Shown: positions 8,489-18,970 of the stretch, piece by piece
How positions within the stretch are numbered: position 1 is the stretch's first letter
Layout: each line of letters begins with the position of its first letter
Source: Welwitschia mirabilis
Taxonomy: Eukaryota > Gnetophyta > Gnetopsida > Welwitschiales
Length of the DNA stretch: 23,122 nucleotides
NCBI GenBank assembly: GCA_051453625.1
Contig: JBOZIK010000001.1
Location: 19,938,935 to 19,962,056 of the forward strand
Direction of reading: 5' to 3'
Position numbers and translations under genes: made by a program
Notes under the pieces: model-generated
Told to the model about the DNA's origin: nothing
Database searches by the model: none
What the model saw: only the letters and a program-made list of their open reading frames with translations

Positions 8489-11400
8489 TGTCTGAAAAAT
8501 TTATGTGGGGACAGAAAGGGATTCAGGATACAATCATAGCAGTAATAACCAAAAGTATGTGAAATCAGCAATTTTAAATGGCTTTGAAGTTCCTCGAAAG
8601 GAAAAGGTATAAATACAAAATGGGAGATTTGTATGGGTAAAAACACTCCTGGAGTAAGAGAATTCTAGACTGGATGAGTTCCTTCAAAATAAGAGGACAC
8701 AGTAAGAATACTTCAGAAAAGAGCTTCTAGAAAGTGACACTTTCTGTTTAATCTTTGTAAACAATTCTGGCAAGTTCTTGCGCAAGATGTGAACTTACAT
8801 AATGAGAATGCTTCTAGATGGCAGGCTTTGGAGAATTTTGATGTTTTTCCGTTCTTGACATACCACAAAACAAAAGAGTTTCAAGCACAACAAAGAATGC
8901 ACAAGACCTGTTGAAGAAATTCAGCACCAAAGATCCAGTCTGTCTTGGATCCATTCTATATGTTCTCATCCAAGAGCAGACATTCAAGTTCCAGCCCAAA
9001 GTGAAAGCTAAATGTCAGATCCACATGAGAGATGTCTTCAAGCTGCAAAACGTATGCAAGATATGCTATCCATATAAAACGTACTTGGAGGTCCTAACAC
9101 AAGGAGGGTGAGAAACATACAAAGTGAAAACTGCTTTTAGAGAGATGAATTGCTTTGATAACACACCTTTGATATAACTTATCTTCTGGCTTGTGTCTGA
9201 TGGTGGGTTGGCCAGAAGCCACATCCTAAATCAACTCTTCTACACATGGCAAACATACACTTAATAGTGGAATATTCAAATCACCTCCTTTTGTGGTAAT
9301 GCAGTGTCACTATTTAAAAAAAATATATATATACTACTTTTCATTTGTAAATCTATGAATTAACGTTGGCGCCAGTATTTAATTGTAAAATGTGCTATGT
9401 TATGAAGTTACCTCGAGGATATTTCTATTTTTATGTTTTAGTTTATAAGGTGATATTAACATGTAATCAAAGGGAACTCAAGGGTTAGGAGATTCTGCAG
9501 GCCTCAAACCTGACACCATTTATACATGTCATGCCTTTGAGAAGGGGTATGTGGAATTGTTGTGCTCTCTGAAGCTTGACTGCTCCATGCAACTTTCCTG
9601 TAGACGTATGCTCGAAAGGGAAATTTTTGAGTGCTTTTGCTTTGTTATTGATTCCTTGCTGTTTTCTACACCTATTTTCATAACACGTGGGCCATTCATG
9701 TACCAACCTTTAACCCATAATTCATGGTTGATTTAGTTACATATAATAAGTTGCAAAACCTTTGATCCTATAGCATGCATCACATTTCTACTAGCTATCT
9801 GACCTGCTTTTCCTTATGAATGTCTCATTCTGCATTATAGGGTTCTAGTGTTTTACCAAATAAATCTTCATGTGTTGCCTTCATTCTTGTTTGTTTCATT
9901 AATTTTACTGCTTTAACTTTTTATGCACTATTGCTGGTCCATTTTCCATTACATCCGAAACCTGAAAACTAAATTGACTGATTACGAGGTTACTTGAAAT
10001 TGTTCATCTATGTAACAAACTATTTATGCCTTCTTTCCATGAAAGATGCTCAAACTGGTTACAGCAATTTATATAGATTATCAATCAATATAAATGCATA
10101 CTTTTCAGTTGTATGCTCTATAAATCCAACATTTCTCAACTGTTGCTTCCTATTCTGATCATTCCATGGCTTGGAAAGCATCATTCAATTTGTTTTTACT
10201 TTTTAGAGAGCCTTATACAATTCATCAAGAACATGTTTTAGTATAACAAGAAGGGAATCAACTAAGGTTAGAGTTTTTGACACTATATCCAAGTTAAGTC
10301 CAGAGAATGGCGCTCATCTGAAAGCTCATGAGCCAAGCATAAGGGGATTATGGCAAACTATCAACACAACTTCCATATGATGTCAGAAGAGGGATAAAAG
10401 AACAAGATCTGTAAAAGAATCAATTGGCCCATCTGAGATTGAAGGCTAAGAGAGTCATGATAGTGTTTGGTAAAAGGCAGGGCACTTATTGTAATAAAAT
10501 AGAGCATAAAAGTTACAACATTGTTTGAAGATTAATTAAAAAGAAAATAAAGTAACATTAAATTAATTTAAATATAACATATGAAGAAATGCACCTGTGA
10601 ATAATGTTATCCAATTAAAATAGTAAGCATAAGCTAACAAATTCAAAAAACAGGAATAAATACACATATGACATAAATTCATAACAAAGGATCCCTCATT
10701 CTTATTACTAACAAAATTTTCCTATATTAATTATAGCATATTGCTATTCCAACAGCATGACGATATAGTTTAGCCTCTTCCCACATCAATCTCTACATAG
10801 TTATATAACTCCTGCATTCTCATCATAGATTTATTCATCATAGGAAGTTGTTTCATTTCTATTTGAATCCCAATACATTTCATCTTGATGTGTTTTTGTA
10901 ATTTCACACCTCAATTTCTATATGTTCATGTTGCATGTGGTATTTACTTAGGGTTTATAAGAAACATTCCCTATCTTGAAGCCAAATCTTGTCTGGGATT
11001 GTACCATATTTGAAACATTGAATGACTTCTGTAAATCTAGAGGCTCTACACAAACACTGCATCCCCTCTGACCAAACAGTTTTTATTTTCCATCATTGTT
11101 CTTGTTCTGTGTAGATAGATATAAGCACTCCTTTTTTGGAAATGGATGTAGCCATAAATTACACAAGTCGAGCCGACCTACTTTTCCTATTATTTGCTTT
11201 ATCAATGTGGTGTTTGAATTTTCCACTTCTTAAAATGGCTTCATGTATATTGTGTAAAGTTCTCAGCCACAAAATTCACTGAACAGATGAAGTTGAGAAG
11301 ACATCAAGAGCCATAATTCACCTATTCTTAGTTTGAGTAAGTTCATAAATTAGGTAATAATGTCAAAATGTGAAGCACCATCAACAAAGCATTGCTCAAT

Positions 11401-12324
11401 CTAGATAGGTTTATCATTCTGGATTGTGTTTTGCGACTCATTTCTAACGGTTAGATCCTTTATATTTCTCATCTCTCAGGGTTAGATGCTTTATTAATCG
11501 AGATTTTTCAAAGATCAGTCACAGCCATGTTTCAGTTTCCTCTTGTTCTTCTATGTTCCATAGTTCATAACTCTGGGCATTGTTAGAACTGTTGTCTCTA
11601 GTTCTGTGTTACATTTAATTAGATTTAACTATGCAATGATGTTCGGATACTAGTAAATACACATTACACTTTCACATAAATATGAGAGGTTATTGAATCG
11701 TTCTTTTTCATTTTATCCAATTGGATAGTTTGAATCAAGAAATCAATGTATAAAAACTTGATGAAACAGAAACTCAACTGACGGGTTCTCTATCTAATAT
11801 CTGGTGTTTGAGCTTATACAATATGTTGCATCTGGTTCCTCTTTCATAATGTAATGAATATAATTGTTCTTCCAATGTTATGAAATCTCTGTGGCATTCC
11901 CTCAATTCAAAATAAGAGCTCGAATACGCCCTTTATGTTCAATTCAAAATCTGACTGTATATTTTAGATAGTTATGTTAAATGGTTAAAACAAAAAAAAG
12001 AAGGAAATCAATGAAACAAAGTCCACTTCAGGATTCAATTTGTAAATTTGAAGTCAGATTCAGCTAATATCTCGAATGTATTAAATGTATAACAACACTT
12101 AAGCTTTAATTAACATAAAGAGTAATTTGCTCCAAAGACTTCTAAATGGATCAGAGGCATGAATTTATGATATAAGCATGCTCATCTTCCTTCAGCTGGA
12201 TTTCAAAAAGATCTTTTCATCCATCTTAATTAATTGTGAAATTACCTTTGTAGAGATTTTAATAGCTATTAAATGAAAACACTATTCACTTATTGACATC
12301 AAGGATATATCATAATAAACATAC

Positions 12325-12443
12325 CACGATGCTTTGGTTGTTGAGATGGACGGGATGACAATAGAGTAGTTGTGGAGCCTTGAGTTGCACCAGCATGAGA
12401 ACTTTGCACAATTTCCTTCAACCAGAGTGGATTTTTTAGAGTA
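12325..12443 (-). CDS. Penultimate coding exon of the unidentified gene
   Basis: A 119-bp minus-strand exon. The acceptor TTTTAATATAG ends at 12444-12445 and the donor GTATGT begins at 12324. The exon takes 1 base to finish a codon (so the upstream exon should leave 2), then reads TLKNPLWLKEIVQSSHAG, a Thr/Ser-rich ATQGSTTTLLSSR, and PSQQPKHR, leaving one G. Joined to the exon at 4645-4901 it forms a continuous 125-residue C-terminus and a stop. The LKNPLWLKEIVQ part looks like an amphipathic helix, after which the protein becomes disordered. I do not recognise the family. The upstream exons were not found between 12444 and 13741; the clearest donor-like site there (GTAAGT at 13177-13172) is preceded by a stop in the needed phase. 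Confidence 0.65.
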
Positions 12444-13741
12444 CTATATTAAAATTTTAAAATTGTCAACGTAAGGAGGACAATATGTACTAGAAAGTAG
12501 AAACAAAAACTGGATGCACTACAAATCAAGAATGCCCATTTGTTAAAGAGAAACTATATAAGAAACAAGTGCCAAGAACGTTAATCAACAAGATTAAGAT
12601 ACATGTCGCTTGCCCAAATCATTGATGCTCTATATGAATCCTGATTTCTTCACTCTTTGAAAAAGAAGGGGAACACCCTGTAGCAAACGCAAATGTGTGG
12701 CAGCCTGCAAAATTATTGCCTACATTTACTACTTAAAAAAGAGAATTTCGTAGTTTATTAGAAATAACAGAGATCTTGCTTCGTTCTTGAAAGTCTGAAC
12801 ACAATTCATCATGTGTGACATTAGTAATCAGTAGTCTTCACATAGCTTATACTAATCACAGAGCATAAGTACTATATCAGAACTCTCCATATGCAAAATC
12901 ATGAGGAGTCATGGAAGTTGAGGCATGCCCAAACAACATTACACGCTGGTGCTACTAAAGGTTTAATAGCTTAAACACGGTCACCAAATGGTTTCTGACT
13001 GGTTTTTACAAGATGATACTCTCAGAATAGTAAGAGGATGGAAGCCTATGAACTTCTCTAGAATGCTATTATGTGACTTGAACACGAGTGGATACTATAC
13101 ATGGTAGCCGGGTATTGTCACCACTAGAAAAGCCCAATAGGGTGAATCAAACCATCAGAACATCAATAAAACACTTACAAAGGCCCTCACCAGAAGCACA
13201 ACCCACCTATACTCATCTCTGTATATGAAGATGAGCAGAGTAACAATGATGGCAATAATGATCACTACTCCCTTCCTCGAGACTATGTAAAAAGTATCAA
13301 AACGACCATGAAGATGATGAAGATAACAAGAGTAGGCAAAGGGAAACTAGCCTACATATTCTCGCAAGCTCTAGATGAAAGATGGTGAAGGACATAAAAT
13401 AGCTACAAGAGAAGAATAGATCAAGATGTGGTAACTATTTTAGGAAACACATAAAGTAGGAAACATTGATAATTTGTTAATTTGTTTATAGGATATAAAG
13501 GCTCTTGCTATATTCAACTCTAGTAATATCAGCATCTGGAAAGGACAGTACTGAAATCTAAATGTGCATAAATCATAGATGCAATGACTCTCAACCAAAC
13601 AACTGTGAGGTACAGATTTCAGATGTATGGAATGCATTGCATACTAGAGTATTTGAGTGGGCCATGATTTTTAGCAAGAGACACTTAAGTGTAGATATCC
13701 AGATCCGGTAAACAAAGGTGATTGTTGAGTACCAACCCGAC
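12444..13741. other. Probable upstream intron of the minus-strand gene
   Basis: No exon can be supported. A 25-codon frame on the minus strand (12704-12630) follows a good acceptor (ATTTTGCAG) and reads AATHLRLLQGVPLLFQRVKK before a TAG, but it has no donor in the phase needed by the next exon. Otherwise AT-rich sequence with only short unassigned frames. Confidence 0.4.
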
Positions 13742-14720
13742 CCCCAGCTGCTGGGGAACCTCTTTCCTTTCCTTTTCAACCAACCCTCCTCTCCACCTCT
13801 TCCTTGAACCCTTCTCCCCCATTTTCTTTTCTTTCCATTCATCTCCCCCTTTCTCCCTCGCCTCTCCCCTCCTCCTTCCTTTTTCTTTCCCTTCTGCTCA
13901 CCCCTTTTCCTAACTTCCCTAGGCATGGAATCCAAGTCCCATTCCATGCCCAAGGCATGGAAGAGGCTTCCACACTGCCATCCGACCCTCAGCTCCCTTC
14001 TTAATTATTGCTCATGTGACAAGTCTCAGCTCCACAAGTCTCAATATCAGCCCCAGCATTAGGTTGTGCCTCAGCTTTGGCTCCTCTAGCTCAATGCTCT
14101 GCCTTCGGTTATGGTCTCCAACCTTCTGACCCCACAAGAAGACATCTCTAGGCAGCACCCTTCACCCAGGATTCCTTCTCCATTCCATCGTTTCTTCCCA
14201 TTTCCCATCACCTTTTCCCTCTTACCTATCTCTTTTTTACCTTTTCCTCCCTATCTCCTTTTCTTCCCTTTCCCACCTTCCCACACTTCCTACATTCCAC
14301 ACCTTAGGCTTGGAATCCTGCTTTTCCATAGCCTAGGTGTGGAATTCTCTCCCCAGGCTCCCTCCTCAGCTCAATTCAACCAGCTTCAACCTTAGACAAC
14401 TCACAAGAAGAAGAATCAGATGTTGGCTCTTCCTCATCGACCTGGATTTCAAACTTTTGCCTACTCAGCATTAGACACTGCATCAATTCAGAACTCTAGC
14501 TCAGTCAGAAACCCTTTTCTCCATGCCTACGGACCCCCTTTTCTCCCCACCTTCCTTCTTCTCCACCTCCTTCTAATCTCCCTTTCCTTCCCTTCCTTCT
14601 CCTCCTGTTCTGATTTCTTCTCCCTCCCTTTCTCTTCCCTTCCTTCACCAACACACTTTAGATTCCATGCCCAAGGTGTGGAATCCATCCAACTCCACGC
14701 CCTAGGTGTGGAATCTAGAT
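13742..14720. repeat. Pyrimidine-rich repeat, three ~370-bp modules with paired hairpins
   Basis: Each module is a C/T-rich run (about 13757-13915, 14155-14290, 14520-14650) ending in a pair of inverted repeats, followed by a less biased stretch rich in CTCAGCTC. The inverted-repeat clusters lie at 13922-13962, 14294-14343 and 14662-14714, about 370 bp apart. In the first, GGCATGGAAT (13922-13931) pairs perfectly with ATTCCATGCC (13941-13950), which can instead pair with GGCATGGAA (13954-13962). A separate hairpin, CCCCAGC/GCTGGGG, opens the region at 13742-13756. The plus-strand open frames here (63-100 codons) follow from the C/T bias and show no domain. Probably part of an old LTR retrotransposon or other noncoding element. 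Confidence 0.65.
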
Positions 14721-15822
14721 AGCCTCCCTCCCCTCTACCTCAACTGATGACACCTCCTTCCCCCTTTAAGAATTTGACCTCCTCTAGCCTCCAGCACAAC
14801 TGTTCTTCTAATCAGACTCCTCCTCTAGTTGCTTCCACCTCGTAGACCCAGTTCTCCAAATGGGTTCAGATTGCTTCAACTTGTCGCTTAGCTTCCTCCA
14901 CCGAGGGCATGATCATTATGTTCACATCATCACTGCAAATCTAGAAGAGCTTTACAGTCACATGAAATCCTTAAGCTGCACCAAGATCAAGTAAACTTGC
15001 CCATAACATTACACTCTTCACCTGGCGTCCTCCACCAAGGGCGTGATCATTAAATTCACATCATCACTTTGCATCCAGAAGAGGTCTAAGATCACATAAC
15101 ATCCTTAGGAAACACCAGAATCAAGGGAGCCTACCCTTGACATTACAACGCTAGGTAAATACCAACTTAACGACCAGTTAGTTGTCCATTGTTCTGGTGG
15201 CGTGATACCATCCGGGATTAGCTAGACATTTGATTACTGTTGCTTCTATCTCCCAAATGCTGCTGCACATCGGATCCTGCCTAGCTCAAGGATAACAAAG
15301 AGACATTATTTCGGCCCCCATCATTACAGTCCCCTTTCCCTTTCCTGCATGTCACTTTCTCTTCTGTGCCTTCCCTCAATAAGGTAGTCTTTTCCTTTGT
15401 CTCTTGCTTGTATGTCTTTGCATTTGCAAGACCCTCTCTTCGTTCTCTCTCGAATACCCTATCACCCTCTGATAGTGTAAATGTTATCTATTAGATTGAA
15501 GTTCCCCTCCCACATACCAGATAATGATCTCAATCTCACAAGAAGATCTCTCTTCTAGACTCTGAGCAAGCTAGCAACACCCCCTCCATCACAAGGAAGA
15601 CTTCTAAAGACAACAGAAGAAGCCTCTTCTATTGAACAAGTTATCTACACATCTCTCTTCCACCACTAGTGTTTTCCCTTCATAGTTGTATTTGACTGTT
15701 TAAGTTACTTGTGTTTTCCCTTTTTCGTTGTGTTTTTCTTGTTTTTAGATAAATAGTAATAAAAGAGTTCCATCCTTTCTCATCACCCGGTTGCTTACCA
15801 TCTGGAGGCACAATAGAGAGTA
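14721..15822. mobile_element. Left part of the old pyrimidine-rich element, interrupted by a solo LTR
   Basis: Noncoding, C/T-rich sequence continuous with the hairpin modules. It holds the 134-bp tandem pair described separately, T-rich stretches (15680-15760), and AATAAAAG near 15770 that could be a polyadenylation signal. It stops at the target duplication of the solo LTR, and the right-hand part resumes at 17070. The superfamily is not clear; no coding domain is visible. Confidence 0.4.
14891..15150. repeat. Diverged tandem pair, 134-bp unit
   Basis: TCCTCCACCGAGGGC at about 14894 and TCCTCCACCAAGGGC at about 15028 begin two copies. Both continue with GTGATCAT or ATGATCATTA, TTCACATCATCACT, CAGAAGAG or TAGAAGAG, ATCACATAA or GTCACATGA, ATCCTTA and a CATTACA block. 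The position is within the pyrimidine-rich element. Confidence 0.8.
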
Positions 15823-15827
15823 CAGAG
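15823..15827. repeat. Left target-site duplication (CAGAG)
   Basis: The five bases immediately before the TG of the solo LTR are identical to those after its terminal CA (17065-17069). Five bp is the usual Ty1/copia size. Confidence 0.9.
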
Positions 15828-15984
15828 TGTTAAGTTAATATTTGCCAAGTTGATGTCAAACTAATGATTTATGTTTAGCAAAACATGTTGTATTTTGCGC
15901 AAAAAATATTAATCTTTGCAGGTCAGAAGCTGAAACATTTTGTCACCTTTTGTACTTGAACCTGTCAGTTTTTATACCCTCTAA

Positions 15985-16385
15985 GGGGTCGATCGGATTC
16001 CCAAAGGGTCAACCGCACCTAAACCTTACACCGAAATGAACTGAATTCAGAAGGGTCGATCGGATTCCTGACTGATCGACAAGACCTGAGCATCAAACTT
16101 TCACAGCAGATCATCAAGGGGTCGACTAGATTCTTGAAGGGTCGACCAGACCTAGAGTGAAATGTTCTCACCCTTTGTCAACAAGGGGTCGACCGAACAC
16201 ATATAGGGTCGACCGAACCTGGACCGCAAAACAGTGTTGCAGTTTTTCTTGGACATGGGGTCGATCGGACATGAAGCCATAAGAAACAGGGGTCGAAACA
16301 GGGGTCGACCAGAAGAACATGAGGGCGACCAACTTCAATGACGGCACCAGATAGAGTCGATCGAATGTTTTCAGGGGTCGACTAG
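15985..16385. promoter_or_regulatory. Array of GGGGTCGACCGGAC-type motifs in the LTR
   Basis: About a dozen copies with the core GTCGAYCGG or GTCGACYRG occur at, for example, 15985, 16053, 16117, 16139, 16185, 16205, 16256, 16291 and 16373. Spacing is irregular, about 20-60 bp. The core GTCGAC is palindromic. The array lies upstream of the likely TATA box, where U3 regulatory sites are expected. No binding factor is known to me; role inferred from position. Confidence 0.55.
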
Positions 16386-16478
16386 TCGCGACGGAAACGA
16401 GATTTTTCTAGCCGTTATGAACCCATTTTTGTCCATTGGAGAGTCTTTTCACTTGTAAAATCCCTAAAAGGCTTCTCC

Positions 16479-16486
16479 TATATATT
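16479..16486 (+). promoter_or_regulatory. Probable LTR TATA box
   Basis: TATATATT lies within CTCCTATATATTTGCCAAG, which is conserved in the second LTR copy (21812-21819) in a stretch where the two LTRs agree closely. It lies downstream of the U3 motif array. Confidence 0.55.
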
Positions 16487-17064
16487 TGCCAAGAGTCAAA
16501 ATCCCTGCACCCCTTTTGAATCATTGTGAAATAATTGTTGAACTCATTGGCATATTCTCTACCTGACCAAGGATGAACCAAGAGCTATTATCATTTTGAA
16601 CTTGGTCAAGTCGGTTGTACTGTGGCTTGTGGATTGTACCATCTTCTCAAGCAATGTAGCAATACTGATTTTGAGCTAGAGATCTGGTGAAACCTGTGCA
16701 TTACGACACACTTCGCATTCTTGCTGAAGGCTGAGACTGAGCCTCAAAAAAGTCCAATGGTAAAGGTTACAAGTGAACCTGGAATACCTGGAAACCAATT
16801 AACAAAGATTCGGATTAGGCTTGGGTAGAAGCTGATCGCCGAGAGGAGAGTAGGGGGTCTCCCGAACCGCTGTAAACCTTGTGTGAATCCTCATCGGTAT
16901 TTTTGTGCTTTCTGTTCTTTATTTTTCAGAATACTTTCAGTGATGATTTGCACAAATATTTTAGTGTTTATTTTGTGTGGACGTATTTTTTGTGAATTTA
17001 TTCAATTATTTTTAAAATCCTATTCACTTCTCCCCCCCTCCCTTCTAAGGTTCTCGATCCTTCA

Positions 17065-17069
17065 CAGAG
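17065..17069. repeat. Right target-site duplication (CAGAG)
   Basis: Identical to 15823-15827 and directly after the terminal CA of the solo LTR. Confidence 0.9.
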
Positions 17070-17077
17070 GACCTTTT

Positions 17078-17099
17078 CCCAAGAAATCTCCTTCTTGGG
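17078..17099. repeat. Short perfect hairpin
   Basis: CCCAAGAA (17078-17085) and TTCTTGGG (17092-17099) are perfect inverted repeats around ATCTCC, in the resumed right-hand part of the element split by the solo LTR. Confidence 0.6.
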
Positions 17100-17148
17100 T
17101 CTGTGAGAGGAGGAGGGAGAGAGTGACAGAGCCAGAGCGAGAGTCGAG

Positions 17149-17158
17149 NNNNNNNNNN
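17149..17158. other. Short assembly gap (10 N)
   Basis: Ten N next to a purine-rich GAGAG stretch and a TG/GA microsatellite, a typical site for sequencing or scaffolding failure. Confidence 0.98.
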
Positions 17159-17166
17159 GGGGCGTG

Positions 17167-17169
<3 letters not shown>

Positions 17170-17231
<62 letters not shown>
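17170..17231. repeat. Compound microsatellite (TG)n(GA)n
   Basis: About 16 TG units (17170-17202) pass directly into about 14 GA units (to 17231). The open frames crossing it, which read as Cys-Val and Arg-Glu runs, are artefacts of the repeat. Confidence 0.97.
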
Positions 17232-17233
<2 letters not shown>

Positions 17234-17887
17234 CTTTATCTTCAATAGAGGAAGAACACCATCCTGGTGTACCCTTCCGGCACCCTTCCTCATCCCTTTC
17301 TCTAGAATGTCGTCTACTTCACTACAACTCTATAAGAAGATCCTTATTGAAACCTCTAATCCCACACCCTTACATGTTTCATACACTTTAGCCAGCACCT
17401 TGGAACAATCTGTAAGGACACCAACTCTCTTCGAAAGTTTCCTTTTTCTTACCCTTAGCTTCCTTTCCTTTTCTTTATTCCCTTTTTGCACTATGAGATG
17501 CTCTCACTAGGCCTAGTCCATGCTCTAAATATGTTCCCCAGTTACCCTATACCCTAAGGGAGATCATCTTTGGTACCTAATTTCCAACTGCCCTCTAAAC
17601 AAGTCCACGTTAACTCACCTTGGCAAGCAGACATTGTCTTTTCCATGCGTAGGGAAAGGAATTTACATCAACAATGACACATGGAAGAAGACTTTCAAGA
17701 CACCAGATACTATGTAGGAGAGGGTAAAGAAGTCATGGACAACAACATGGTTCTAAGAATTGTTTCAAATTACGCTCTAAATCATGATCTAAATCATTTT
17801 TCACAACACTTATTAGAATTATGATTCGCACAATGTAAAATTATGTTGTTTTAAAACAAACAGTAACATTAAAAAAAGGAAAATAGT
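17232..17887. other. Unassigned noncoding stretch
   Basis: C/T-rich at first (to about 17520), probably the remaining right-hand part of the element split by the solo LTR, then AT-rich. Frames of 75 and 112 codons at its start depend on the microsatellite. No domain, terminal repeat or RNA gene is visible. Confidence 0.4.
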
Positions 17888-18961
17888 ATTAGGATTTAAA
17901 ACACGCTAGAAGGGGGATGAATAGGGTTTTTCAAACTTTTAATCTAGAAGAATAAGAGGACTTGCAAACAGTTAAGAGATTGAATTGAAAAATAAAGCAA
18001 AAAGGAATGTGCAGCAGAACTTTTATAGTGGTTCGGCTCTCCAGCCTACTCCACTCTCAAGAGGCAGCACAATGCCTTTAGCTTCCTAGTTCCCTATCAA
18101 AAATTTCTTCCAATACAATCAACCCTTCATTCTAAGGTTCAAGAATTACAATCCTTGCTCCGTCAGAGTAGCACAATAGAAGAAGAATAGCCTGATGATG
18201 TTTGAACCTATCAAGCACAGATCATCAACACTAAGTACAATTAGAATGATTGGATTTTTCCTATTCTAGAACACTATTACGGCAACGAGAAGAGGCTCCT
18301 TTAGATATAGACATTGTAATTTTCCCAAGGATAGAAAAAAGGTACCTCTCTTTTTCTCGTCTAATCCATTTATATGATTAGCACTCAAAGAAGTAAAGAG
18401 GATCTTAGAGAAGGTGGTCCCTTGAGTTGTGTGCCTCCAAAGACCCTTTTAGTCATTTGTGTCTTTGATTCAACACCCAACGTTCCCCAAAGTGTGCATT
18501 CTGCAACAACATTCATCTTCCCGGATGTCCCATTGAGAAAATTTGGACGTCCCATTTCTTAAGTACTTTTACAGAGACTGAGATAAGATCTAGACATCCC
18601 CATTTTAAAGTTTGGACGTACCAGTATATATAATTGAGAACAGGTCCAAACGTCTTAATTCTGATAATCGGACATCTAGGCATTTTTCAGTCGAGAACAA
18701 AGCCAGACGTCCCTGTTTTTCCTTTCGGACGTCCCAGTACTATTTGATAGCTTACAGGGCCGAACATAATACTTTTGCCATCTGGATGTTGATAGGCGGA
18801 CGTCCAGACATGATCAAGTTGAATGTCCCAAATAGATTGGATTGCATCAGTTCTTGATTTTTACTGATTTCACATATCTGATGATCTCCTAGGATTTGTA
18901 GAAGATGTTTGGCTACCTTGCATTAAGGCATTGGTCATCATTGAAATATAACTTACCAACA
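17888..18961 (-). mobile_element. 3' LTR of a minus-strand SIRE-like element
   Basis: On the minus strand the LTR starts TGTTGGTAAGTTATATTTCAA at 18961, right after a G-rich polypurine tract. It ends near 17888 after ATTCATCCCCCTTCTAGCGTG, which resembles the C-run end of the other LTR family; the left border is approximate. U3 (18479-18960) holds a dense array of GGACGTCC-type motifs and a TATATATA (18625-18632). No primer-binding site follows the left end, so this is a 3' LTR, and the gag-pol part of its element is missing. The length is typical of the lineage. Confidence 0.7.
18479..18860. promoter_or_regulatory. Array of GGACGTCC-type palindromes in the LTR U3
   Basis: About ten variants of GGACGTCC occur every 20-50 bp (for example 18543, 18709, 18726 and 18798), many with C-to-T or G-to-A changes (GGATGTCC, GGACATC). 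The intact motif contains GACGTC, the C-box core bound by plant bZIP factors. The same array is repeated in the units at 18970-19330, 20144-20370 and 20555-20870. Regulation by bZIP factors is inferred from the motif only. Confidence 0.5.
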
Positions 18962-18970
18962 ATCCCCCCA
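18962..18970 (-). other. Polypurine tract before the LTR
   Basis: On the minus strand TGGGGGGAT directly precedes the LTR start TGTTGG. The second copy has TGGGGGGGAT at 20511-20520. This is the expected primer site for plus-strand DNA synthesis. Confidence 0.6.

Larger units (their letters stand above)
4902..12324 (-). other. 7.4-kb intron of the minus-strand gene
   Basis: It is bounded on the minus strand by the donor G|GTATGT (at 12324-12319) and the acceptor TTTGTAG (4903-4902), both good plant sites, and the exon phases (1 and 1) agree. The intron is AT-rich. It contains an imperfect 93-bp-offset duplication (5587-5751), a three-copy repeat (7578-7803) and a possible foldback element (8088-8488), described separately. 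Outside these, 5752-7041, 8489-9480 and 9740-12300 hold only short unassigned frames. An extra cassette exon cannot be excluded from sequence alone. Confidence 0.6.
15828..17064 (+). mobile_element. Solo LTR, SIRE-like Ty1/copia (1237 bp)
   Basis: The LTR begins TGTTAAGTTAAT and ends GATCCTTCA, with a perfect CAGAG duplication on both sides, so both borders are set to the base. No internal region follows: the right flank goes straight into foreign sequence, as left by recombination between two LTRs. The family is fixed by the copy at 21539-22411, which is followed by a primer-binding site and a SIRE-type gag, and this gives the plus orientation. The U3 part (15985-16385) holds about a dozen variants of GGGGTCGACCGGAC. 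A conserved TATATATT (16479-16486) probably marks the promoter. The 3' part ends in a C-run (CTCCCCCCCTCC) and TCTAAGGTTCTC, as in the other copy. Confidence 0.9.

Noticed and set aside
8814-9111. Overlapping frames on both strands (minus 8814-8999, plus 8911-9111)
   Set aside because: Neither shows a recognisable domain or splice context, and the opposing frames cannot both be real. The sequence is less AT-biased than its surroundings, so a decayed insert is possible but unproven.
13722-14722. Several plus-strand open frames of 63-100 codons (Pro/Ser/Leu/Phe-rich)
   Set aside because: They follow from the C/T-rich composition, overlap in different frames, and contain no domain.
17045-17510. 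Open frames with Cys-Val and Arg-Glu runs on both strands
   Set aside because: They are translations of the TG/GA microsatellite and the adjacent N run.
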